The notes under the pieces were generated by a model. The model did no database searches, was not told the DNA's origin, and saw nothing but the letters and a program-made list of their open reading frames with translations. Source: Owenia fusiformis (Eukaryota; Annelida; Polychaeta; Sabellida; Oweniidae). Taken from it: a stretch of 64,000 nucleotides of DNA. How positions within the stretch are numbered: the first letter of the stretch is position 1; every line of letters begins with the position of its first letter. A program made the translations under genes and the position numbers. The stretch spans positions 3,744,571 to 3,808,570 of the forward strand of contig CAIIXF020000011.1 in assembly GCA_903813345.2 (NCBI GenBank), written 5' to 3'. Below are positions 12,429-24,133 of the stretch, piece by piece.

Positions 12429-12847
12429 ATAAGATGACGTAAAACAATGATACAGGGTCACGTGTAACTTGTATCTCAGGACAACGAAGGTAATTCACAT
12501 CGAGTAAACATGCTGTACCTATAAAATCGAATCTGTGAACAATGACCAATCAGAGAATCAGAAACCATTGCTTTTTACTTCTTAAGGTATAAATAAGTAT
12601 CGAGGTTGTTTATAATTTATAAGGTATCATTGCGAAAAAGAGTAAATACTGTGATATAATTAACGATTACCATTATATTTTCGCTCTCATATAATATATA
12701 ACAGCGCGTTGTAGATGATTTAATGACGTTCGCGTTCATGCACGTTCAGAACAACAAAAACACATGTTTCACGCATTATGGCTATTTGAATTTGTACAAA
12801 CATATATTGGGGCAATATTACTAGTAAGTTAAACACACTTTACTGAA
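12429..12847 (+). promoter_or_regulatory. Presumed promoter and 5' leader region of gene B
   Basis: This 419-bp stretch directly precedes the start codon of gene B. It is AT-rich, with TATA-like strings near 12690-12702 (ATAATATATAACA). No motif fixes the transcription start. The call rests on position only. Confidence 0.3.
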
Positions 12848-13022
12848 ATGAAAGCTCTTGTCTTCTGTTGTGTTCTGTTAGCATTTTGCTTCGAACAGCA
12901 TACAATGGAGCTTGACCGATGTGGAAACGCAGAATGCGAAGACCTAATTATAACTACCGCTGATGGAGTGGAGTTCGAATCCTGCCCAGAAATTAAGCTA
13001 GGATTTAATTGTTCTGAAAGGG
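12848..13022 (+). CDS. Gene B exon 1: signal peptide and N-terminal Cys motif
   Basis: The ATG begins MKALVFCCVLLAFCF, a typical signal peptide core, with cleavage likely near residue 20. It continues LDRCGNAECEDL and ends ESCPEIKLGFNCSE. Gene C exon 1 has the same D-R-C-G-N-x-x-C, G-V-x-F-x-x-C-P-E and L-G-x-N-C pattern, which confirms the start. The donor is GG|GTAAGC at 13022 (phase 1). The CPE...NC part probably forms the first strand and disulphide of the lectin domain. Confidence 0.85.
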
Positions 13023-16000
13023 GTAAGCAACTTATTTATAATTTCAGCTCGATATACTGCAAATGAGTGACCAGATCTATTCTTTATTTTGTAATGTATG
13101 GAGCGAAGGAGGAACACTTTTAGTCCATGGTATGAACATGGTAGGACGTATATAAAGGAGGTGGTAGCACTTTATAGCGCATCGATATTTGACCTTATAT
13201 TAACATACCTACATACAAAAATTTTGTATGTTCCCAAATAATTTTTATTATAACCGTATACTTTAGGAGTACACAATGCAACAGAGAATAATATAAAATA
13301 ATTCTAAATATATGATTTAGGTTTCTAAGCTATAAATTTAGGTTATGTTCTTATCACTACCAAAAAAGTATGTAATCAGTAAATCGACGTTTTGTATTGT
13401 TTCTCGGCTATTAATGAGATAAATGACACAGAGGAATCACTTTTATATAAGAATGATTAATGCTTAGATTAAACTAGTTTTTCACAAAATGGATCAACAC
13501 ATGTACAGTGTATGTTTTGAGATATGGACTTTTATTCCGCGATAAACATTGTCAATAAATGAGGGCCTGTTGCTCTTCATTGACTCATTGCGACTACAGC
13601 TAAAATTCTATTTTTCATAGTTAGGTATTGATCAGTCGCCATCAAGACTTGGTGGAATTCACGAACCATTCAGAAAGGATAGGTATCGATATGGTGAACT
13701 GAATTCAACAATGTTTTTCTCTTAAACTAATTATTGAAAACATTCTGTAAATAACACGGTCCTTTATGTAATGTTGACTGATTGGCAACAATTTATTGCA
13801 AAAATTATTTATATATATTTATTTATTATATATAACTGTTTTGTGTTAACATTTTTTTGTTTTTTAGTGCAATTGTTTTTGTTCCTTTCTACCAATTCTT
13901 GAGAATGAAATGTTTTGTTCCAATGAGGTTCGGATAGATGTTTCAATTCATTCCGAACATATGATACAAAGACAGAAAGAAGTGTCTGATGTGTTTTCTA
14001 AAACAATATAGAGAAAAGTATATATATTATAATTCAAATTATAATGTTACCATCCAAAAGATGACCATTAAATTGACGATGTGTAAACTTTTCAGAATGT
14101 TTTGATGACTGGTTTAATGGAAACGAGTGTTAAAAAGTTCACCATATCGATACCACTCTTTTGTTTTTATTGTTTCCCTAAAATTTGATGATATCCAGCA
14201 GTAAGGTCAAAGAAAAAACAACCATCAGAAAATGTTGATAGCCAGCCGAGGGAGAATTGTACTTTGCGTTTGATTGCATGACTGACATGCTCTTGGAATA
14301 TATGAACATTCCAATACCTCTGTAACATTTAATTATATCCTATTTGTTATTGTCTTATGTTTTATAAAACATTTGTTTGACCCCTTGCGATAATATAAAT
14401 TCTCGAAATAAAATGTTTTGAATGGTAAGAAAACTTATATGTTCGCATTAACTAATAATTACCTTAGTATTCCACACAATTTTGTTGAATTTGCTTGGCT
14501 CATATTTGAAAAACAAACAATATCTGGAAGGCACACTTATGTAATTACATTAATTAAACACCGACATCAACAGTAAAATTAAAGTAATTTTTTACATTAT
14601 GATATTTGTTTGTCCGTACGCTTAGAATAACGGTCTGTGTCTTATAAAATGTATAAAAGATCGAATCAAAATATTAACGTTTTTTGACCCCTTGTGATGA
14701 AAGACATTTTTCGACCCAAAGGCCGGAAGATTTTTCAGTTAATGATATTCAAAAAACATTAAGACATATGCATCTCATTAAATATTGCTGCAAATGTTGC
14801 TTTGCTATATTGTGCTACGGATTCTTTATATACGGATGTCATAAGTACCATGGACTATTTTAAAAGGTGTCATCGATGTATCAATTTTAAGGGCATTTTT
14901 AAGAAAGCCCCTTGGTAGTCGCCCCGAATTTATCATTTAAGAGTTGTATTATTGGGAGGTCAGGCACATCTACTGATTACAGGTCTCATAAACCGAGTGT
15001 GCTCAAAATGCTATTGAATGTTTGCTATAGCTTGTATACTAATTCGACTGATTAATTTCTCAAACTGATTAGCTTTTGGCCATCTTGGCAAAATGTTAAC
15101 GTTGTAATAAAGCGACATTCAGAATAATATAAAATTGGTATGGGCTATATGCTCATAGAACAACTCTTTGTTATTTCTACTACAAAGCTCGTGATATTTC
15201 CCAATAAAACACGATTTATTAAGACGAAATTGTCAACCTGAAAAGTGTTTTTTTTTCGCGGACTGTGTTAGGTCATGTGACCAAGGCAGTTTTGACGTAC
15301 CGACGTACCAATTTATCCTGGCGGCAATTCTAAAGGCTGTCGTACTACGAAGGCTGAACTAACGTTAAATATACAGGCATTGTTCCAAAAATTAATTCTC
15401 GACGCTCTCGCATCTCGTGATGATCATCGATGATCGCGATGGTCATTCTCCATTGCATTGAATATTTCGCTTAAATTATTTTCACATGTTGCAAAATATT
15501 TTATACAATATCATTAAAAAGGTGAAATGAACTAAAATAATACATTTTCGAGTAAACTTAACCCTAGAAACCCTAAGGGTGGGGGTCTAAATGACCCTCA
15601 TGTTAAGTTTTTTCCCCATTACTTTTTATTGACATCTGCTAGGGTCTTCAAATTTTCAGTAGCTGAAGCTGCAGATATAACAAATGTTTTCTGAAAAATC
15701 ACTTAAATTGTACATAGGGTAGTTAATTTATTATGATGTAATCATCAGCTGCTATAGACAAAATGGGAAAAAGCTAGCACTATTTCTACCATACGTGTTA
15801 TCTTTAGAATAAGATTACTCAATCTTCCATCATCAAAGTTGTAAAAGTTGTTACACCAACTTGTAAATAATTAAATGAATTATACTTTGGAAAAGTTTGA
15901 ACATCTTTGCTTCACTAATTTGTTATTAATTTATTATGATGTAATCATCAGACAAAATCAGAAAAAGCTAACACTAATCATACCATGTGTTGTCTTAAGA

Positions 16001-19000
16001 ATAAAATTATGCAATCTTATATCATCGTAGTTGTTAAAGTTTCTACACCAAATTGTAGATAATTGGATGAAGTATATGTGGGAAAAGTTTGAACATCCTA
16101 GCTCTACTAATAAACATTTTACAATGGGGGGGTGCCCTTTTGCCCCCCCCCCCCTTAGGTGTTCGTGTGACTATTTTTACCTTAGAGCTTCTAGGGTTAA
16201 GTTTTAAATTGACAATAGAGTTTACTAATTTTATCTTACAATACCCATGTTTCTTCATGCTAAACAAAGTTATAGGCCTACATTGCCAGTTTTTCTTCAG
16301 AAACCCCTCTGATTAAAACGACTTCGATAGCAAAAAATATTTCAGAAATGACTTTGAATACTTATGGAATTTCCAACAATGCAAATTCGATAATTTTAAA
16401 AGGTATTTAATGGATATCTTGTATTCTTTATAATTCCAGCACAATTTGCCATGACTGTGGATAAGTATAAGTGGGATAATACGGCATGCGAAAAACTAGG
16501 CGTCGAGTGGAAATATGCCGTCGACTTCGAAGACGATGAGAGATTTTTACATGTGCTCCAAGTTGCAACGTTTGTATACTAGTTTATATTCGTTCGAGCG
16601 TAGCAAGTTGAGATGATAAATGATTTATTCTAATTGTATAGTTAAATAAAGTTAAATCAATAAAAAAGAGTAGCGGTTTTTGATTCTTAATTAGTGGCAT
16701 TGAGCTAGTGATATAGATTTTCATTCCGGAATGGGTCGTCGCAAATTAAGTCCAAAATTCTAATTAAAATTCGCTTAAAACCTTCATAGTAGAGTTGAGT
16801 CAAAATGCATTAGCAAATGGTTCTGACAGATAAAGAGGTGGTTATACATACCTTATCAAAGGGCTTCAGCGGAATATCGTTTCTTGTATCAATGGTTATC
16901 AACCGCGCCTTAATATCAACAAGACAAATAAAGGATATCCTTTGATTTATGAGTGATAGGATTTTTATGTGTTATGTTTTATGTGATATCTGCACGAGCG
17001 AGCACAAACGATCCGGTGATGTTGACACTTAGCCTCGTTTTGAGTCTGAAGTAGCAAAAATCCATAATTCCTAGCATACGGCGCCGTATGTCATGACTAA
17101 AACACCGTATACTATGGTTAAGTGAAAATATGTCAAAAATATCATATTTTACCATTGATTACAAAAATACCGTTTTTATTTCGACATGTTATCTTATGAA
17201 TATCATGCTAACTGTGGAATAAAACTTAATACTACATGCAATGTATCATGTATCTTCAATTACACTTTCTATCTATTAGAATAACTTGTTTTGTTGACAT
17301 AAATAAATGACTAGACAAATAAAGTGAAAATAAATGTGCGAGAAAAGTATGCCTTAACTGAAGTGAATTCAAATTATGTTTAGAAAAGATTCTTGGATCG
17401 GTCTTAAAAAGATGGATGCTAACACATGGGCACACAGCGTGTGGTTAGACGGTACACCTTATAATAACACATGGAATAGATGGGACGAAGGAGAAGACGA
17501 TGTGGATACTAACTGCCTTGCACTAGATGCAGAAGAATGGCTTACAGATAATTGTACAACCGAACAACCTGTCCTCTGTCAGAAAGGTGAGACGATTTGA
17601 GTACAGTTATACTTATACATTTTCAAAAAGTACATCAATGGTATCGCGAGTGTAACTAAGTCAAATAAGGAATGGATCGAAGAGACATTTATCTATTCAA
17701 ATGGAGCACTTATTTCTTACATGAAAATTAAATCTTAACGAAAAATGAGTCGCATCTTTCACTTTGGCCATTGCCTACTTGTAAATGCTACTTCTTTGCA
17801 TTTTTCAAGTTGCTAACACTTGCCAATTGCAGTTTGCTGTTCTCGGGCAGTTGGTATAAGCTTACTATGCATTGTTTCCAAATAATCTTAAGTTTACAAA
17901 AACTAACAACAAATGCAGCACCGTAGGACGTTTCAAAACAATTTGTCAATCGATACCGCTCAAAAGGTTAAGGACTAGGTTTTCCTCATAGGTTTACATG
18001 TTGCATGTTAACCCAGGCCAGAAATTCTTTCAAAAGCATGTAGTTTTTCACTATTCTAAGCACTTTTGCATGAAGTCAAATAGCCATTGAATTTGCTAAC
18101 TTGTCTTTGACAGAAATTGATTTCTTTCAGCGGGTTTTACAAAGTTAAGAGTCTCCAAAGTCAAAATAATATTTTAATAAACCTCTCATTCAAATGAAAC
18201 AAGGGGTCAAAATGAACTCCCCAAAATACTTTAAAGCTCTGTATCGTTAATTTTCACAAAGTAAGCTATTCGTTTATAAACATAAACTCCCTGCTGATGG
18301 TGCTTTCACTGTGAATATTATTCGACCTTGTTTTTTAGTCTTTCCGTGTGACAATCCAAGCCCTCTGGATGATAATGCTAATGTAACTGACCTAGGCTCA
18401 GTAGAAACCTATTATTACAGTGTTGCATACACATGTGACACAGGGTTCTTCATAGGTGGCAATGCAAGCATTCCGAGCGAGACTATACGATGCAAGAATA
18501 ATGTCTGGGATGACCATACTCCTTGTGAATATCCACAATGTAGTAATCCACCGAGTGATATACATGCGAATCTGTCAGTGAGCTCTACGTTATTGAACAT
18601 TAGCACCATAGCAACATATGTGTGTCACGATGGGTATTCGATCGGAGGCGGGCTGAATCGAGATTATTCTGAAAACATGACCTGCTTAGTCGGTGGACAA
18701 TGGAGTATCACGCATGTGCATTGCAAGAAAAAGTCATGTGGAGCGCCAGAGGAGTACAATGGCGCAAACGTTACATACTCTGGGACATTATACAAGGATG
18801 TAGCTCAGTACGTATGCCGCGATGGTTTTGAAAGAAATAATAGTATTTACATAGTTGAATGTTTGTCTAATACATCTTGGAGTTACGCTCCTAAATGTGA
18901 AGCTATTGACTGTGGTATTGCTCCTGTTTATTCCAACACACATATCATTTATGAAAATGGAACAAAGCTTGAAAATACCATACGATATGGATGTGATTTT

Positions 19001-20443
19001 GGTTATGAGATGGAGCCGTCCATCGGAGAAACACAGGGTAATATTACATGCCAGGCCACTGGAAAATGGACAAGTCTTCACACAATGTGTCAACGAAAAA
19101 ACTGTGGAAATCCTATTAATGACCCTAACGCAGTGACAGTAGTCAATGGTACCTTATATAAAGACATCGTGAGATATAATTGTAACATTGGGTATGTCCA
19201 ATCAGATTACCCCAGTATGGACATTCGAAATGTTAGTTGCCTTGGCAACGGGACATGGGAGTATCATGCGTTATGTAAACCTGTCGATTGTGGCGATCCA
19301 CCGATCGATTCGAACGCAGCCATTAACATATCTGGCACCTTGTTTAATGATTTTACGCAATATAAATGTAACAGTGGATATGTTCTGTCAGACATTACTC
19401 ATTTAAAAGCTCACAATGTTAGTTGCCTTGGCAACGGGACATGGGAGTACCATGCGTTATGTAAACCTGTCGATTGTGGCGATCCACCAATCGATTCGAA
19501 CGCAGTCATTAACATATCTGGCACCTTGTTTAATGATTTTGCGCAATATAAATGTAACAGTGGATATGTTCTGTCAGACATTACTCATTTAAAAGCTCAC
19601 AATGTTAGTTGCCTTAGCAACGGGGCATGGGAGTACCATGCGTTGTGTACACCTTGTGGCGATCGAGGCCAATGGCATGGGATCGACACCTGTGTCCAAT
19701 TCACGCCTGTGCCTAGCTGTTCATGCGGCAATCTTGAAGAAGATCCAAATGCAATTCCCGTGGATCCAAATATTCAAGTCTATAAGTGTAGTAGTTTTGC
19801 GACACTACGATGTAAAGATGGTTATCACATAGACGGCCGTAGTGAAAACAGTATATACGAGTATGTTCATTGTTTGCAAAATGGAACCTGGTCATCGAGA
19901 TCATATTGTATTAGTAAGTGACATTTGATTCGATATTGTAAAAGCTTGTCATATAAGTACTCAAAATGTTGATTTTCTCGAGTATTGTCTAGATATCCCT
20001 TGGTTTTCTTTTCAACAATTATTGCAAACTGCAGTCGCATGTCATGTTTTAAAAGAGCGATAACTCATTAATTTGATTTCCAATCGTTACAAAAAACCAA
20101 GAGAATGAATGTGTTGCATTGACTTATTTCTGCGTTAACATTTTTGTCTACCACCGTAAATAAGATAAAATGAGCATATAGATAATGGCTTTAATTTAAG
20201 TTATAACGCCGTCCTTTCTTTTCAGGTGTAAATATTGAAAAATGGGTTCGGGCGAAAAAGGTTGAGTTCATCCCAGAAGAAGCGGCAGGAGCAACTTTAA
20301 TCGGGTCGTTTGGCTTGTGCATCACCATAACTTCAATATCAATAGTCTTTATATCAGACCTCAGGAAATTGTATTTTCAATTCAAAAATAGAATGTCGCA
20401 GAATTTGTGTTTCGACATATTAAAACAATCAAGAACTAGATAA
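12848..20443 (+). CDS. Gene B: selectin-like C-type lectin / 8-sushi transmembrane receptor (complete)
   Basis: Five exons join in frame: 12848-13022, 16440-16569, 17384-17586, 18339-19913 and 20226-20443 (phases 0-1, 1-2, 2-1, 1-1, 1-stop), encoding about 766 residues. Order: signal peptide, Cys-rich N-terminus, C-type lectin domain, eight CCPs plus a CCP remnant, one TM helix, a tail of about 35 residues. It should be a cell-surface type I glycoprotein. Its lectin fold lacks the classical EPN/WND sugar-binding residues, so calcium-dependent mannose or galactose binding cannot be assumed. CCP1-3 are almost identical in nucleotide sequence to gene A, while other parts are more diverged. Compared with A it lacks several CCPs through an internal deletion near 19651. 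All introns are GT-AG. Confidence 0.88.
13023..15561 (+). other. Gene B intron 1, 5' part
   Basis: AT-rich intron. Bases about 13675-13705 (GGTATCGATATGGTGAACT) recur inverted at 14137-14155, and the AAAACATTCTG at about 13736 recurs inverted near 14094, suggesting a decayed foldback element of about 480 bp. Nothing else is recognised. Confidence 0.5.
15562..16196. mobile_element. Non-autonomous piggyBac-type element
   Basis: TTAA at 15558-15561 and 16197-16200 flanks the ends CCCTAGAAACCCTAAGG and (reverse complement) CCCTAGAAGCTCTAAGG. TTAA target duplication and CCCTAGAA-like termini define piggyBac elements. The 635-bp body has no transposase. It holds an internal tandem duplication of about 200 bp (TTAATTTATTATGATGTAAT at both about 15726 and 15928) and homopolymer G and C runs near 16130-16155. 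It sits in intron 1 of gene B. Confidence 0.85.
16440..16569 (+). CDS. Gene B exon 2: first half of C-type lectin domain
   Basis: The 130-nt exon (acceptor ATTCCAG, donor AC|GTTTGT, a weak donor) translates as AQFAMTVDKYKWDNTACEKL then GVEWKYAVDFEDDERFLHVL and QVAT. It matches gene C exon 2 in length and in the motifs Q-[FY]-A-M-T, C-x-x-L-G, W-K-Y-A and L-Q-V-A-T. This corresponds to the first helix and strand of a C-type lectin fold. Confidence 0.85.
16570..17383 (+). other. Gene B intron 2
   Basis: Phase 2 intron. It contains a 14-bp perfect palindrome ATACGGCGCCGTAT at about 17079; otherwise nothing is recognised. Confidence 0.6.
17384..17586 (+). CDS. Gene B exon 3: second half of C-type lectin domain
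   Basis: Acceptor TTTAG, donor AAAG|GTGAGA. Translation is KDSWIGLKKMDANTWAHSVW, then LDGTPYNNTWNRWDEGEDDV, then DTNCLALDAEEWL and PVLCQK. WIGL, the paired Cys and the aromatic residues mark the lectin core. The acidic loop DEGEDDVD occupies the place of the usual EPN motif, and there is no WND before the last Cys. Confidence 0.88.
17587..18338 (+). other. Gene B intron 3
   Basis: Phase 1 intron, donor GTGAGA and acceptor TTTTTTAG. No repeat is recognised. Confidence 0.65.
18339..19913 (+). CDS. Gene B giant exon: 8 sushi/CCP domains plus a remnant
   Basis: The 1575-nt phase 1-1 exon has modules beginning near VFPCDNP, QCSNPP, SCGAPEE, DCGIAP, NCGNPIN, DCGDPP (twice) and CSCGNLE. CCP6 (19286-19471) and CCP7 (19472-19657) are almost identical with a 186-nt period. 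After CCP7 the frame enters CGDRGQWHGIDTC, which is the C-terminal third of a CCP equivalent to gene A CCP10. Its first half, and the domains corresponding to A CCP8-9, are missing. The final CCP is intact and close to those of A and C. Confidence 0.92.
19914..20225 (+). other. Gene B last intron
   Basis: Phase 1 intron, donor GTAAGT and acceptor CTTTTCAG. Nothing else is seen. Confidence 0.65.
20226..20443 (+). CDS. Gene B last exon: TM helix and short tail
   Basis: Begins SVNIEKWVRAKKVEFIPEEA, then GATLIGSFGLCITITSISIV as the membrane span, then FISDLRKLYFQFKNRMSQNL and CFDILKQSRTR before TAA at 20441. It shares W-V-R-A-K-K, P-E-E-A-x-G-A and S-D-L...F-K-N-x-M with A and C. Confidence 0.88.
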
Positions 20444-21140
20444 TCTATAGCGCTTTTTATCAAGTTTACAGCATTCATTTCAATGCGAATATTCTTATTA
20501 ATTTCACTTTGTAAATAGGATAAAAAGACCCCAAATGCTGGGTTCAATGGAATATTGCTACCCAATTATGGACAATTAATAATATCAAAATTGAAGTCGT
20601 CCCTACCATTTACTATTGTCTCCTCTTTTAAACTCTAGCTATGCCTAGGTCGCATTAGCGCCGGGCGCCTGCCGATGAGTAGTCATCGGCCAATTTCTAA
20701 ATCGACCGGGCGCCGATGACTTTATCCGATGTCTTGATTTCGCATTTAGTCCAGGCATCGTACGGCGCCCAAATTAATTACATTTGTATGATATCGCAAG
20801 GATATCTGCCGATGATCGCAAGGCACCCGCCGGGACATCGGTCGATCTACAGGACACCAGGGAGCCCCTACAGCTACACATACATAAAAAAGAACCGGAG
20901 TATTTCAAATCTCATACAGGATTTTCAGAAAGTTGTTCTTTCATTTCAGTTTCCAAAATCAATCATTCTGCATTGATTATAAAGAGATGTCTTTTTGTGA
21001 GCTGTACAGTACATATAAACATTATATAACATATTATTAATTTAATTAAAATAATCATATCATCCGATTCATTGTAATATTTTCATTAATAGATACATAT
21101 TCCAACTTAACCTCTGTATTATTTTTTAATCTTTCCTGTA
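20444..21140. other. Intergenic, with a GC-rich patch at 20640-20880
   Basis: Most of this is AT-rich. Bases 20640-20880 are distinctly GC-rich, with recurring GCGCC and CCGATGA/TCATCGG words, including the inverted pair CCGATGAGTAGTCATCGG at about 20682. The patch looks like an inserted repeat, but I cannot assign a family. The two short overlapping ORFs across it look like chance. Confidence 0.4.
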
Positions 21141-21928
21141 GAAAAAAGCAGCTATCTTGATTGGTTGCAATAGCAGCATTCCATGCAATCGATACAAATG
21201 GCATGCATGACATCTATATAAAATAGATAGATGTTGAATGGTCGAAGTAGTCTATGATGAAATTAATACAACTGACATGCATGACATCTATATGAAATAG
21301 CAGCTATTTTGAATGGTCGAAGTAGTCCATCACGAAAGTAATACAAATGACATGCATGACATCTGTAGAAAATAGCAGCTACTTTGATTGGTTGCAATAG
21401 CAGCATTCCATGCAATTGATACAAATGGCATGCATGACATCTATATAAAATAGATAGATGTTGAATAGTCGAAGTAGTCTATGATGAAATTAATACAACT
21501 GACATGCATGACATCTATATGAAATAGCAGCTATTTTGAATGGTCGAAGTAGTCCATCACGAAAGTAATACAAATGACATGCATGACATCTGTAGAAAAT
21601 AGCAGCTATTTTGATTGGTTGCAATAGCAGCATCCCATGCAATTGATACAAATGGCATGCATGACATCTATATAAAATAGATAGATGTTGAATGGTCGAA
21701 GTAGTCTATGATGAAATTAATACAACTGACATGCATGACATCTATATGAAATAGCAGCTATTTTGAATGGTCGAAGTAGTCCATCACGAAAGTAATACAA
21801 ATGACATGCATGACATCTGTAGAAAATAGCAGCTATTTTGATTGGTTGCAATAGCAGCATTCCATGCAATTGATACAACTGGCATGCGTGACATCTATAG
21901 AAAATAGATAGATGTTGAATGGTCGAAG
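21141..21928. repeat. Higher-order tandem repeat, 227-bp unit of three 76-bp subunits
   Basis: Units start at 21141, 21368, 21595 and 21822 (the last is truncated). Each 227-bp unit holds three related subunits of about 76 bp, all closing with GCATGACATCT. They start with variants of AAATAGCAGCTATTTTGA or AAATAGATAGATGTTGAA. Amplification therefore happened at two levels, first the 76-mer and then the trimer. Confidence 0.92.
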
Positions 21929-23301
21929 GTAGAAAACAACTTACTTTTCTTGCCATAGGATAACATGGTGAATAGACAAAGTTTGAGAGAATATTACAAA
22001 AATCCTAGCCCATCGATTTCACTCATATTAATAGACAATAAAGAGATATCCTTAAACTTACCTCAGAAAAAGTCTTGAAAAAAATATCCCACGGAAATCA
22101 AAAGAACCGCTGGATTGTTCACACGCGTAGTGATTTTTCAATGGAAAATTAGCATGGCCCAGCCAACACACCCCCTATCTCATCAATATCTACCACTCAA
22201 TAATCCATTTTTTTCATGAAAGTTTTCTGCTTTTATCCAATGCCTAAGAGTCTGTACTTACTTATTAACCAGCAAAGAGGTACATTGCATCCTAATATGT
22301 CCCATTTATACACCATACAACACCCAAACAGTTTTCAAAATGGACTACTTTTCCTATAAGTAATTCAATGGTTCGAGTGAAATACAGAAAATACGATGAG
22401 TAAACAAAAAGGCCAAGTGAGAATTGTATTGTACCGAAGTAGTTCCATTTGATGCAGAATATGCTCAAAGAATAATTAACAAGAATTAGGAATGAGTGGG
22501 ATTCGAACCACACCAAAGTTAACACTCATGAACTAGCCTAACCATTTTACCAAAGATGATTGGACGAAAGCAGTGTTTCTTAATTCGTAAATAAGATGTT
22601 AAGTATACCACTCTATAATAAGACATCTATAGTCCGTCAGTAAATATAGTCCGGGGTTATATTGTATACCAATACACACAGATATACCAATATACAAATA
22701 TGGTCCGGTTAAGACAATACACCCTAGGACACCAGGTCCTACGGACCATATATTCAGGGAGACAATATTTACTCTGACACCGATGTAAACCTGTTAAACA
22801 GATAGTTTGGATATTATTTTATCTGTTGTGAAATGTAAACTTGCACTAGATTGGACCAGTGACTCTGCTCCGAAGATCTTTAGATTAACTGTAAATCAAT
22901 ACCTTATTGAATTGGGTATACTTCTTGGGTAGATTCGGTTTGTATTCGTGCAACCTCGAGACAAATTGTTCCCTACAAGATCGCTATGTAAAATATATTT
23001 CAAGACCAGTGGGTGATATTTCATGTATTGATATCCAAAGGATAACGTATTGTTTTTCATAAGTTCCCCAAGCCGAGTGAAACAAGAGATCAAATGTCAA
23101 GGCATTCTGAATTGTGTACTTTTAGAAAAACATTTATTTCCATCGATTTTTAATATCGATATAACCATGAAGCAGCTAAAGTTCGATGTGAAAGTACACA
23201 AATAAAGAAAACTACGTCGTCAGGAATATCAGATCACTTAAGAATCCCGATTCGACTTTGTTACCAACCACGTGAAATTATTAAAGAAAATAAAAGGAGT
23301 A
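21929..23301. other. Intergenic, including a tRNA-like fragment
   Basis: No gene is seen. Part of it (22489-22556) is a tRNA-like SINE head, listed separately. The remaining sequence up to the mariner end has no recognised features. Confidence 0.4.
22489..22556 (-). repeat. tRNA-like sequence, probable SINE head
   Basis: On the minus strand, TGGTAAAATGGTTAGGCTAG resembles a Pol III A box. It is followed about 35 bp later by GTTCGAATCCCA, a near-perfect B box. The T-arm does not pair well, so it is not a functional tRNA gene. A tRNA-derived SINE is the likeliest source. Confidence 0.45.
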
Positions 23302-23649
23302 TATCGGGTGTCCCCAAAAAAACGTCCCGCTTTTTGAGCTCTTATAACTCTGCAAGATATAAACCAAATCATTTGAAATTTAAGAGGGAGTAAGATAAGG
23401 ATATTATCTATAAGTTAATAAAATATTAGATTAATCGGATGTATATTATGTGAGTATCGCCAAATACAAGATAGCATAGCAAGAAATGTAATATCGGAGG
23501 ACAACTCACTTATTTCACCTTATAATGTAGATTGATGAGCATCGCCAAATACAAAAGTTAAACAGCATAAGATAAAAAGTTGGTACAGCAAAATATCGAC
23601 AACTCACTTATATGTTAAATGAAAAAGAAAAACAAGATGTCGCAATTTA

Positions 23650-24133
23650 TATGATCGTTATTCAGCTGCAGATGTCAAAAAGATCATTTTCACTGATGAG
23701 AAGGACTTTTCTCTTGAAGTGCCCAAAAATCGTCAAAATGATCGGGTGTATGGATAGCGTAAACGTCAAATTCAGCCATCACGTCTTTACCATGAAACTT
23801 CACGTTTTTCCAAAAAGATAATGGTTTCTGCAGGAGTATCCTGGAAGGGGAAGACGGACATTTATTTCATTAATACTGGCAAAGCCAAAGTCAACAGTGT
23901 AAGCTATATTAAGTTATGAGATGAAAATCTGCTACCTGATTATAGGAGGATTTACCCTAGAAATGACTATGTGTTTCAACAAAGTGGGGCCCCTTCCCAC
24001 ACAAGTGGGGTGACCCAGGCGTATCTGGAGAGATCCACCCCAGCATTTATCAAAAAGGTCGAATGGCCTCCACAAAGTCCAGACTGTAATCCAATGGATT
24101 ACTCTGTTTGGGATTCTCTAAATCAAAAAGTTT
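23650..24133 (+). pseudogene. Mariner-family transposase remnant, N-terminal portion of the break
   Basis: The frame through KKIIFTDEKDFSLEVPKNRQ, VSAGVSWKGKTDIYFI, VFQQSGAPSHTSGVTQAYL and WPPQSPDCNPMDYSVWDSLN is mariner/Tc1 DDE transposase. The first Asp (FTDEK) and the third (NPMDY) are kept; the second, normally in QQDGAP, is Ser. TAG at 23755 and TGA at 23917 interrupt the frame, and the whole N-terminal HTH region is deleted. Coding resumes at 33284 beyond the insertion. Confidence 0.9.

Noticed and set aside
21141-21928. CRISPR array
   Set aside because: The repeats are contiguous 76/227-bp units without unique spacers, in a eukaryotic genome.
22489-22556. Functional tRNA gene
   Set aside because: A and B boxes are present, but the T-arm and acceptor stem do not pair; a SINE head explains it better.
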